Assembly: GCA_030950865.1 (NCBI GenBank)
Contig: JAUZQR010000288.1
Span: 1 to 5,765, forward strand
Direction: 5' to 3'
Length of the DNA: 5,765 nucleotides
Source: Mariprofundaceae bacterium
Lineage (GTDB): Bacteria > Pseudomonadota > Zetaproteobacteria > Mariprofundales > Mariprofundaceae
The translations under genes were made by a program, and so were the position numbers. The notes beneath the pieces were generated by a model. The model worked only from the letters and a program-made list of their open reading frames with translations. It searched no databases and had not been told where the DNA came from. Shown here piece after piece: positions 1-5,765 of the stretch (positions are counted from its first letter, which is position 1; each line of letters starts with the position of its first letter).

Positions 1-264
1 CATTATGTGTTGTCATTGCGTTATAAAGCCAACTTAAAAAGTGGCAAGAAACTGTTTGCCAAGAATTGCAAAACTTGTCATGCCACACCAAGTGCCATTA
101 AATTGGTTGGTAATGCCGCACAAAAACGTAAAATTTCAGATTTAAGTGATCAACTGCTTGATTTGCGTATTCGCCATGGTCGCCATGTCAAACGTGCAGG
201 GAAAGCCATGACAAAACTTTCACCTGATGAAGTGAAAGATTTATTGGCTTATATTCGTAAGTAA
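1..264 (+). CDS. c-type cytochrome, C-terminal fragment (5' end outside window)
   Basis: This is a class I cytochrome c domain that would carry covalently bound heme and transfer electrons in the periplasm. The frame is open from base 1, so the gene continues upstream. The GTG at base 7 is probably not the true start. Of 87 visible residues, the heme-binding CKTCH is at residues 23-27 (bases 67-81). The likely axial methionine is M70, in the context GKAMTKLSPDEV, followed by the usual closing helix ending in LLAYIRK at the stop. The first visible residues, HYVLSL, resemble the end of such a closing helix. I therefore infer that a preceding cytochrome domain exists and that the protein is two-domain (cytochrome c4-like) or larger. 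The domain is strongly basic, rich in Lys, Arg and His. The gene converges on glmM and ends at the shared terminator. The exact redox partner cannot be told. Confidence 0.85.
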   Translation, partial: HYVLSLRYKANLKSGKKLFAKNCKTCHATPSAIKLVGNAAQKRKISDLSDQLLDLRIRHGRHVKRAGKAMTKLSPDEVKDLLAYIRK

Positions 265-283
265 ATCGAGTAAATAACCAAGC

Positions 284-321
284 AAAAAGGCTTCTGATTT
301 CAAATAATCAGAAGCCTTTTT
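284..321. terminator. bidirectional Rho-independent terminator between the cytochrome gene and glmM
   Basis: An 11-bp perfect stem (289-299 GGCTTCTGATT pairing with 306-316) encloses a 6-base loop (300-305). It is flanked by A5 on the left (284-288) and T6 on the right (317-322), so each strand reads as a GC-containing hairpin followed by a U-run. It lies 20 bases after the cytochrome stop and about 30 bases after the glmM stop, as expected for a terminator serving two convergent units. Confidence 0.93.
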
Positions 322-350
322 TATTTCTGACACTAACCAAAGAATCTAAA

Positions 351-1694
351 TTATAAAACGTATTTAGAGATTTCCTTGGCAAGCCCTTCGCCAACCTTCA
401 ACATCAAAGTTTCACTTTCTGCTTCCACCATGATGCGCAATTTTGGCTCAGTTCCCGACATACGCACACTGACCCGACCTGATGCGCCCAACTCTAATTC
501 AGCATGGTGCAGTAAACTCTGAATGACTTTATCTGCCATCACATCCTTGCGTTCTGGAAGAATAATATTCCACAATTTTTGTGGGAACAACACCATAGAG
601 CTTGCCATATCTTGAATCGATTTATTTTGTTCTTTCATCGCACAAAGCAATTGCAATGCACTCATCAAACCATCACCTGTGGTGTTACTATCAAGCATAA
701 TCACATGCCCTGACTGCTCGCCACCAAGGTTACAACCTTTCTCACGCATCACCTCAAGCACATAACGATCACCCACCGCCGCACGGTGCATATCAAGCCC
801 GATGTCATTAAGGTAACGCTCCAGACCCATATTACTCATCAATGTTGTAACAACACCGCCACCACGAAGCTTCCCGTGCCTATTCGCATGCTCTGCCAAA
901 ATTGCAATAACACGGTCACCATCCACAAGTTCACCCTTGGCATCACAAGCTATAAGACGATCTGCATCACCATCCAAAGCCAAGCCCAAATCAGCCCCAA
1001 CCTCAACCACCTTAGCACACATGCTAGCAGGATAGGTTGAACCACAATTACGGTTAATATTATAGCCATCTGGTTCGGCAAACATGCTCACCACATCACA
1101 ACCCAACTCTTGCAGCATACGTGGTGCTACGTCATAAGCAGCACCATTGGCACTATCAACCACCACTTTCATACTTTCCAAACGTAGACCTCGTGGCAAT
1201 GACGCTTTTAAAAATTCAATATAGCGCCCGCGTGCATCATCCACGCGTACCGCTTTACCAATCTCAAGTGCTGACGGTAATGCTGGCAAATCATCTAAGC
1301 ATTGTTCAATTTCCCATTCTACTGCATCAGGCAATTTAAAACCGTCTGCTGCAAAAAATTTAATACCATTATCACCTGCCGGATTATGCGAAGCAGATAA
1401 CATCACACCCGCATCGGCACGCAAACTACGCGTTAAATATGCTACTGCTGGCGTAGGCACTGGTCCTACTAGCTGAACATTCATGCCTTGCGCCGTTAAA
1501 CCAGCGCACAATGCCGACTCAATCATATAACCTGATAAACGTGTATCTTTACCAATAAGAATATGCGGTTTATGTGGTAAATGTTTGGTTAACACATGAC
1601 CTGCAGCACGCCCCAAACGTAGCGCAAACTCCGCTGTCATTGGGTCTTGATTAACCGTTCCTCGAACCCCATCCGTACCAAAATATTTACGCAT
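351..1694 (-). CDS. glmM: phosphoglucosamine mutase GlmM
   Basis: GlmM interconverts glucosamine-6-phosphate and glucosamine-1-phosphate in the cytoplasm, on the path to UDP-GlcNAc for peptidoglycan and LPS. The 447-residue protein is full length for the family. It opens with RKYFGTDGVRG (2-12). The phosphoserine loop SASHNP is at 100-105, with catalytic Ser102 at the same position as in E. coli GlmM. The Mg2+-binding DGDADR is at 241-246, the sugar-binding GEQSGH at 325-330, and the phosphate-binding RMSGTEPKLR at 411-420. All key residues are present, so it should be active. The ATG overlaps the cdaR stop by one base (TAATG), and a good AAGGAG ribosome site lies 10 bases upstream inside cdaR. 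It is the last gene of the operon, ahead of the shared terminator. In Firmicutes GlmM also binds CdaA and lowers its activity; the adjacency makes the same link plausible here, but that is inference. Confidence 0.97.
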   Translation of the reverse strand: MRKYFGTDGVRGTVNQDPMTAEFALRLGRAAGHVLTKHLPHKPHILIGKDTRLSGYMIESALCAGLTAQGMNVQLVGPVPTPAVAYLTRSLRADAGVMLSASHNPAGDNGIKFFAADGFKLPDAVEWEIEQCLDDLPALPSALEIGKAVRVDDARGRYIEFLKASLPRGLRLESMKVVVDSANGAAYDVAPRMLQELGCDVVSMFAEPDGYNINRNCGSTYPASMCAKVVEVGADLGLALDGDADRLIACDAKGELVDGDRVIAILAEHANRHGKLRGGGVVTTLMSNMGLERYLNDIGLDMHRAAVGDRYVLEVMREKGCNLGGEQSGHVIMLDSNTTGDGLMSALQLLCAMKEQNKSIQDMASSMVLFPQKLWNIILPERKDVMADKVIQSLLHHAELELGASGRVSVRMSGTEPKLRIMVEAESETLMLKVGEGLAKEISKYVL

Positions 1695-2398
1695 TATTGA
1701 GTAACTCCTTGCAACTTTAAATCACCAGTAGAATTTGCTTCAACAGCATCCTGAAATAAAGCCCCGCGAACCACAAAACCACCCTTATTTTTCTCTAAAT
1801 GCACAGCTTTTCCTGCTGGTGTCGCAATATTCGCTTTTAACTCAAATGAACCTGCTTTTAATTCCAATCTTAACGGGACTGTTTCAACAGTATTGAGTGA
1901 TTCCAACCAAACTTCAGGACCTTGCAAACGTGCCAAAACAGGTTCAACCGATACAGCTTTAACATGCCAGCCTTGCGGCAAATCAAACTGTGGATGCACT
2001 GCAACTGTACGTGCCACAATACGGTCTATTTGCAATTGTATGCGATCTGGCTGAATACTCTCAACCACAAGCCCAGCAGGTAGACGAATATCTTCAGGGT
2101 TAAGTGGTCGCTTAATCACACCAGGGTTCGATAAATCACGTGCATTTAACGGTACAAAAATATCCCCTGCCTGCAATACTTTCAAACGCGCTTGCAAACC
2201 TTTTACGGTTAATCGCACTTGATTCGGAAGGTTATTCACAATCACCATATTCTCTGGCAACCCCTGCACTTGCAGCGCAACATCCATACTTAATGAGCCT
2301 TCACCTTCACCATGCACTTGCACCCATAAAATAACAGCTATCAATATAGCCCAAGCATACAAAGCCAATGGTTTTAATAGTGATAACACCTTATGCAT
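1694..2398 (-). CDS. cdaR: CdaR, YbbR-domain regulator of diadenylate cyclase
   Basis: This is a membrane-anchored extracytoplasmic protein of the YbbR family, which in Firmicutes binds and modulates CdaA. It has 234 residues. A hydrophobic segment at about 10-28 (LALYAWAILIAVILWVQVH) is a single N-terminal anchor with the rest outside the cytoplasmic membrane. Two YbbR-like repeats follow: about 37-127 (with VQGLPENMVIVNNLPNQVRLTVKG) and about 130-210 (with LPQGWHVKAVSVEPVLARLQGP). It is about half the size of the B. subtilis protein, which carries four repeats. Its ATG lies inside the end of cdaA (8-base overlap) and its stop overlaps the glmM start, so the three genes are very likely co-translated. 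No strong Shine-Dalgarno precedes the start, only a G-run (GGGG), which fits translational coupling. The YbbR assignment rests on repeat features plus context; the effect on CdaA here is unknown. Confidence 0.88.
   Translation of the reverse strand: MHKVLSLLKPLALYAWAILIAVILWVQVHGEGEGSLSMDVALQVQGLPENMVIVNNLPNQVRLTVKGLQARLKVLQAGDIFVPLNARDLSNPGVIKRPLNPEDIRLPAGLVVESIQPDRIQLQIDRIVARTVAVHPQFDLPQGWHVKAVSVEPVLARLQGPEVWLESLNTVETVPLRLELKAGSFELKANIATPAGKAVHLEKNKGGFVVRGALFQDAVEANSTGDLKLQGVTQ
1705..1710 (-). promoter_or_regulatory. ribosome binding site of glmM
   Basis: On the minus strand this reads AAGGAG, 10 bases before the glmM ATG at 1694 and inside the last codons of cdaR. It is the clearest Shine-Dalgarno sequence in the operon. 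It supports the chosen start and suggests that glmM can be translated independently of cdaR despite the one-base overlap. Confidence 0.75.
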
Positions 2399-3200
2399 GC
2401 TTGGAGCCCCATTGAAAACTTTGCACCTGCAAACGTTGTTTCAATTCCTTTCTTAGCTGCTCAGAATTCATTGGAGGACTTAGGTTTCCTTCTTCTGCCA
2501 AATGAACTTCGCCACGTTCCTCAGATACAATGACCACCAAGGCATCACTTTCTTCACTGATTCCTACCCCTGCCCGATGACGTGTGCCAAAACCTCCTGC
2601 CAAACTCTTTGCTTCAACTAAGGGCAATAAAACTCTTGCTGCAACAATGCATGCCCCATTGGCACCATGACGCACAATCACCGCACCATCATGCATGGGG
2701 GCTTTGGGGCAAAATAAGGTTTGAATAACATCAGAACGAAGTGCTACATTCATTTCAACACCCGATTCCATCAAATGCTTTAGACCCGTATCACGTTCAA
2801 TCACAATCAAACCACCCCAACCTCGGTGTCCCAATGCATTGGCAGATTCCACCAAATGCTCAACCATATCTTCCATAGGCTTGGCAGCTGGTGCCAAAGG
2901 ATTTACAGCCACTCGCATCAAACCACGTCGTATTTCGTGTTGAAAGAGAACCACTAAGATAATAATAAATGCCGAGAAAAATTGGGAAAATATCCATTCA
3001 ACCGTTAATAAGCCAAACATGCGTGCTAACTCATAAATCAAAAATAATACAGCCAAGCCAATTAACATTTGTTCAGCGCGTGTACCACGCATCAAACGCA
3101 ATGCAAAATAAACAACCACTGCCACCACAAGGATGTCAATAATATCCAACACACCTATCTGCCAAATGGCCCAGTTCATATCAATGCCAAATATATTCAT
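2391..3200 (-). CDS. cdaA: membrane diadenylate cyclase CdaA (DisA_N / DAC domain)
   Basis: CdaA condenses two ATP into cyclic di-AMP, a second messenger controlling potassium, osmolyte and cell-wall homeostasis. The protein has 269 residues and the family's normal plan. Three membrane helices lie at about 18-37, 45-64 and 69-88, followed by a linker and a cytoplasmic DAC domain at about 105-250. Catalytic motifs are intact: DGA at 171-173 (in PMHDGAVIVRHG) and GTRHRA at 205-210, followed by VGISEESDALVVIVSEERG. GGLIVIE at 129-135 matches the start of the fold. It should be active. It overlaps cdaR by 8 bases and is separated from folP by a 160-base gap. The start at 3200 has a weak GGGA eight bases upstream; a second in-frame ATG at codon 8 (3177-3179) is possible and would remove only seven residues. 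No clear promoter is visible directly upstream. Confidence 0.95.
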   Translation of the reverse strand: MNIFGIDMNWAIWQIGVLDIIDILVVAVVVYFALRLMRGTRAEQMLIGLAVLFLIYELARMFGLLTVEWIFSQFFSAFIIILVVLFQHEIRRGLMRVAVNPLAPAAKPMEDMVEHLVESANALGHRGWGGLIVIERDTGLKHLMESGVEMNVALRSDVIQTLFCPKAPMHDGAVIVRHGANGACIVAARVLLPLVEAKSLAGGFGTRHRAGVGISEESDALVVIVSEERGEVHLAEEGNLSPPMNSEQLRKELKQRLQVQSFQWGSKHA

Positions 3201-3259
3201 ACACCATTCCCATTTTATCTTTGGAAGCTCTGAACAAGTCTGTGTGAAGTAGGTTGTGA
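3201..3259 (-). other. leader of cdaA, no clear promoter
   Basis: This is the part of the folP-cdaA gap nearest to cdaA. On the minus strand TTGTTC and TAAAAT occur but only about 14 bases apart, and the TAAAAT is too close to the start codon to leave a usable leader. I therefore do not call a promoter. The only ribosome-site candidate is GGGA, just before the start. No c-di-AMP riboswitch fold is evident. Confidence 0.4.
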
Positions 3260-3346
3260 TTCAGAATCTTCAAAATCAAGGCGTGAATCGCACGTAATAG
3301 CATAGCTATTGCGAAGATTTACAACGCAGAGTTTGGATATTCTGGA
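3260..3346. repeat. long imperfect palindrome, probable dispersed intergenic repeat
   Basis: An 87-base inverted repeat lies between folP and cdaA. The centre is a perfect 6-bp stem (AATAGC 3296-3301, loop ATA, GCTATT 3305-3310). Outer arms match imperfectly: the left arm begins TTCAGAATCTTCAAAATC (3260-3277), and the complement of the right arm begins TCCAGAATATCCAAACTC (ending at 3346). Both then reach a shared GCGT (3281-3284, complement of 3324-3327). The layout CAAGGCG ... AACGCAG resembles palindromic elements scattered between genes in many proteobacteria; that family link is from memory and unproven. It starts about 15 bases after the folP stop. Transcribed, it would fold into a long hairpin that could stabilise, process or attenuate the operon mRNA. 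It lacks a following U-run, so it is not a classical terminator. Confidence 0.7.
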
Positions 3347-3360
3347 TACAAAATACAAAT

Positions 3361-4230
3361 TCATGACTTCTTCAGAACTTCCTTTTTAGCATCAAGTAAG
3401 GCAGAAGCTACCTGACAGGCTCGATGTTGGGCTACCACATCATGCACACGCACACCATCCACACCTTGAAAAACACCAATGCTGCCTGCCACCGCTGTCT
3501 CCAATTCACGTTCATTCACACGTGCTTCAGTAAGCGAACCTATGAATGATTTTCGCGACACTCCCAGTAGTATAGGTAGACCAAAACGCTCTTTTAGTAC
3601 ACTTATATTGGCAATTAACACCAAATTATCTTCAAGAGATTTTCCAAAACCAATGCCTGGGTCAAGTATAACAGCCGATTCTGACATGCCTGCACACAAA
3701 CAACGTTCAAGGCAGTTATCAAAAAAATCCTCAACGTCAGACAAAACATCATGATACTTTGGTCTCTGTTGCATAGTCTCTGGGGTGCCCTGCATATGCA
3801 TCAAACATACATCCACACCCGTATGAACAGCTACATCCAAACTCTTATCATCAAACAACAACGCACTCACATCATTAATCAAACAAGCCCCTGCCTGAAC
3901 AGCCTGTTTCATCACCATCGCATGCCGTGTATCAATCGAAACCTTGCAGCCTTGTGCGACCAAAGCCTCGACCACTGGAAGCACACGTCGTAATTCTTCA
4001 TCTTCCCCAACAGCCTTCGCTCCTGGGCGTGTGGACTCGCCTCCCACATCAATAATTTTTACGCCAGCATGCCACATCGCCAAACCATGTTGAACAGCCG
4101 TATCAACGTCTACAAAATTCCCCCCATCTGAAAACGAATCGGGGGTGCAATTTAGCACCCCCATTATCCATGCTGGTTGCCCAGTCTGACGTAGCCATTC
4201 AGATGGCTTCTGACCTTGAAGGTCGTGCAT
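3361..4230 (-). CDS. folP: dihydropteroate synthase FolP
   Basis: FolP joins 6-hydroxymethyl-7,8-dihydropterin diphosphate to p-aminobenzoate to give dihydropteroate in folate synthesis; it is the sulfonamide target. The 289-residue protein is a full TIM barrel with all signature blocks. These are MGVLNCTPDSFSDGG at 23-37 (metal- and diphosphate-binding N27), DVGGESTRPGA at 61-71, SIDT at 98-101, INDVSA at 118-123, MHMQGTP at 144-150, DPGIGFGK at 190-197, GVSRKSFIG at 223-231 and the pterin/diphosphate-site RVHDV at 261-265. The ATG overlaps the ftsH stop by one base (TAATG), and there is no Shine-Dalgarno at normal spacing (nearest GAGG is 16 bases upstream). Translation is therefore probably coupled to ftsH, the same pairing as in E. 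coli. A GC-rich hairpin sits over codons 23-30. Nothing suggests a resistance-type allele, but this was not tested. Confidence 0.97.
   Translation of the reverse strand: MHDLQGQKPSEWLRQTGQPAWIMGVLNCTPDSFSDGGNFVDVDTAVQHGLAMWHAGVKIIDVGGESTRPGAKAVGEDEELRRVLPVVEALVAQGCKVSIDTRHAMVMKQAVQAGACLINDVSALLFDDKSLDVAVHTGVDVCLMHMQGTPETMQQRPKYHDVLSDVEDFFDNCLERCLCAGMSESAVILDPGIGFGKSLEDNLVLIANISVLKERFGLPILLGVSRKSFIGSLTEARVNERELETAVAGSIGVFQGVDGVRVHDVVAQHRACQVASALLDAKKEVLKKS
4120..4162 (-). other. GC-rich hairpin with a competing pairing inside early folP
   Basis: A perfect 8-bp stem (GGGGGTGC 4141-4148 with GCACCCCC 4155-4162) has the 6-base loop AATTTA. A further C6 run at 4120-4125 could instead pair with the G5 at 4141-4145, giving a second, mutually exclusive hairpin. 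On the folP mRNA both lie about 70-110 bases after the start codon, over the codons for the MGVLNCTPDSFSDGG motif. GGG, GTG, ACC and CCC codons stand out in this AT-leaning gene. Part of the constraint is the conserved protein motif, so a regulatory role is only a possibility. Confidence 0.45.
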
Positions 4231-5765
4231 TAGTGCGACTGACCAGCCTCATCACCAGCGTGTTTGCTTTCACCGTTTGTTTCATCATCCAATACCACAG
4301 TCTCATCTTCAACTATATCATCAGTGGTATCAGCACTTTCCGCTTTTACCTCATCAGCTATAGATTCATCACTTTCGGTGCGTATAGGCTTGCCTGCCAA
4401 AATCTGATTGATTTCATCACCTGACAGTGTTTCATATTCCAATGCTGCTTCTGCCAACTTATGCAATTCATCAATATTATCAGTAAGGATTTTCTTTGCT
4501 CGATCATAAGCATCATCAACAAAACGTCTTACTTCACTATCAATAAGGCGGGAGGTTTCATCCGACATACTTTGATGCTGAGTCATTGAACGACCAAGAA
4601 ACACTTCCTGTTCATCCTCACCATATAACAAAGGTCCTAACTTATCCGACAAGCCCCACTTGGTAACCATGTTTTTTGCCAAACTGGTTGCCATCTGAAT
4701 ATCGCTGGAAGCACCCGATGTCACCTGATCATAGCCAAAAATTAATTCTTCAGCCACACGCCCACCCATGGCAATCGCTAGGTTATCATGCATTTTTTCG
4801 CGCGATTGTGAATATTCATCTTTTTCAGGCAAGCGCATGACCATACCCAATGCACGACCACGCGGGATAATCGTCATCTTATGAATTGGATCCGATGCAG
4901 GACAATGCATTGCCACCAAAGCATGTCCACCTTCATGGTATGCAGTTAGTTTTTTCTCATCTTCTGTCATCGCCATGGAGCGACGCTCTGTGCCCATCAT
5001 TACCTTATCTTTGGCTTCATCAAAATCAGCCGCAGACACTTTATCTTTGTTAAACCTAGCTGCATTAAGCGCCGCTTCATTCACTAAATTTGCAAGCTCT
5101 GCTCCTGAAAATCCCGGTGTGCCACGTGCAATCACTTTCGTATCCACATCCGATGCCAATGGCACATTTTTCATATGTACTTTAAGAATTTGCACACGAC
5201 CATTTAAATCCGCATTACCCACCACGACTTGGCGGTCAAAACGACCTGGTCGCAATAAAGCAGGGTCCAACACATCAGGACGGTTGGTTGCAGCGACAAT
5301 AATCACACTTTCATTGGCTTCAAAACCATCCATCTCAACTAGCATTTGGTTCAATGTTTGCTCACGCTCATCATTACCGCCACCCACACCAGCACCACGA
5401 TGACGACCCATGGCATCAATTTCATCCACAAAGACAATACAAGGTGCATGTTTTTTGGCTTGTTCAAACATATCACGCACACGTGATGCACCCACACCAA
5501 CAAACATCTCCACAAAATCTGAGCCTGAAATTGAAAAGAACGGCACTTCTGCCTCCCCAGCAATCGCACGGCCTAAGAGGGTCTTACCTGTACCTGGAGG
5601 TCCCACCAACAATACACCCTTAGGAATCTTGCCACCCAAACGTGTAAATTTTGAAGGGTCACGCAAAAACTCAATCACTTCGGTTACTTCTTGCTTGGCT
5701 TCATCACAACCAGCCACATCATCAAAGGTTACACGGTTGGTGTTTTCAGTAAGTAATTTTGCTTT
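4230..5765 (-). CDS. ftsH: ATP-dependent zinc metalloprotease FtsH, N-terminus outside window
   Basis: FtsH is a hexameric AAA+ protease of the inner membrane that extracts and degrades misfolded membrane proteins and short-lived regulators. The frame is open to the right edge, and 511 residues are visible. Comparison with E. coli spacing suggests about 137 N-terminal residues (two membrane helices and the periplasmic domain) are missing. From the first visible residue: [13 protein letters not shown] at 12-24, Walker A GPPGTGKT at 55-62, Walker [10 protein letters not shown] at 110-118, second region of homology with [18 protein letters not shown] at 161-178, zinc site HEGGH at 277-281, and third zinc ligand D355 in TSGASSDIQ. 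ATPase and protease sites are complete. HEGGH is a variant of the commoner HEAGH within HExxH. The last 50 or so residues form an acidic, low-complexity tail. The GTG at 5717 is an internal valine codon of VAGCDEAK, not a start. The stop overlaps folP by one base. Confidence 0.97.
   Translation of the reverse strand, partial: KAKLLTENTNRVTFDDVAGCDEAKQEVTEVIEFLRDPSKFTRLGGKIPKGVLLVGPPGTGKTLLGRAIAGEAEVPFFSISGSDFVEMFVGVGASRVRDMFEQAKKHAPCIVFVDEIDAMGRHRGAGVGGGNDEREQTLNQMLVEMDGFEANESVIIVAATNRPDVLDPALLRPGRFDRQVVVGNADLNGRVQILKVHMKNVPLASDVDTKVIARGTPGFSGAELANLVNEAALNAARFNKDKVSAADFDEAKDKVMMGTERRSMAMTEDEKKLTAYHEGGHALVAMHCPASDPIHKMTIIPRGRALGMVMRLPEKDEYSQSREKMHDNLAIAMGGRVAEELIFGYDQVTSGASSDIQMATSLAKNMVTKWGLSDKLGPLLYGEDEQEVFLGRSMTQHQSMSDETSRLIDSEVRRFVDDAYDRAKKILTDNIDELHKLAEAALEYETLSGDEINQILAGKPIRTESDESIADEVKAESADTTDDIVEDETVVLDDETNGESKHAGDEAGQSH

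Noticed and set aside
786..1339. Plus-strand open frames opposite glmM (786-1040 and 1121-1339)
   Set aside because: They lie wholly opposite conserved glmM codons, have no ribosome site and resemble no protein family; they are antisense shadows.
3201..3240. A sigma70 promoter for cdaA (TTGTTC / TAAAAT on the minus strand)
   Set aside because: The spacing is about 14 bases and the -10-like element is only 11 bases from the ATG, leaving no room for a leader with a ribosome site.
3260..3346. The palindrome as a Rho-independent terminator of ftsH-folP
   Set aside because: The pairing is interrupted and no U-run follows on the minus strand.
3201..3360. A c-di-AMP riboswitch upstream of cdaA
   Set aside because: The gap is dominated by a simple palindrome and lacks the pseudo-symmetric multi-helix layout of ydaO-type riboswitches; such switches also usually control transporters or wall hydrolases, not cdaA.
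4170..4424. Hydrophobic plus-strand open frame across the folP-ftsH junction, suggestive of a small membrane protein
   Set aside because: The hydrophobic stretch is the reverse reading of the acidic ftsH tail codons (complements of Asp/Glu codons read as Phe, Leu, Ile), so it is an artefact.
4975..5403. 142-codon plus-strand open frame opposite ftsH
   Set aside because: It mirrors the highly conserved AAA+ region of ftsH, its composition is Ser/Thr/Ala-rich as expected for an antisense frame, and it has no start signals.
5351..5623. Overlapping short frames on both strands near the ftsH Walker motifs
   Set aside because: They are alternative frames of ftsH with low-complexity His/Pro or Val/Trp content and no independent support.
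5715..5717. GTG as the ftsH start codon
   Set aside because: The frame continues to the window edge with conserved FtsH residues ([14 protein letters not shown]), so this GTG is the internal valine of the family motif.

Overview
The window reads as a conserved bacterial housekeeping operon on the minus strand, plus the 3' end of a cytochrome c gene on the plus strand. In minus-strand transcription order the operon is ftsH (cut by the right edge), folP, cdaA, cdaR, glmM. Base composition is moderately AT-rich. The combination of ftsH-folP-glmM (the proteobacterial arrangement) with cdaA-cdaR between folP and glmM (the c-di-AMP module, classically linked to glmM in Firmicutes) points to a Gram-negative that carries c-di-AMP synthesis. 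A deltaproteobacterial or zetaproteobacterial type genome is my best guess. This is inferred from gene order and protein character only, and the exact lineage cannot be fixed from the sequence.

Layout: 1-264 is the C-terminal end of a c-type cytochrome, convergent with the operon. 284-321 is a bidirectional intrinsic terminator shared by both units. 351-1694 is glmM, 1694-2398 cdaR and 2391-3200 cdaA, all overlapping end to start. 3201-3360 is the only non-coding gap inside the operon and is largely filled by a long imperfect palindrome (3260-3346) that looks like a dispersed intergenic repeat. 3361-4230 is folP, with an unusual GC-rich hairpin near its start. 4230-5765 is ftsH without its N-terminus.

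How the genes fit together: GlmM makes glucosamine-1-phosphate for peptidoglycan and LPS precursors. CdaA makes c-di-AMP at the membrane, and CdaR is its membrane-anchored partner. In Firmicutes GlmM binds and restrains CdaA, so the cluster links cell-wall precursor supply to a second messenger that controls osmolyte and potassium balance. FtsH is the membrane AAA+ protease, and FolP is the folate-pathway enzyme that usually accompanies it. All enzymes with recognisable active sites here appear intact.

I found no unmistakably new system. The points most worth checking are the palindromic element between folP and cdaA, the competing hairpins at the start of folP, and the composite gene order.
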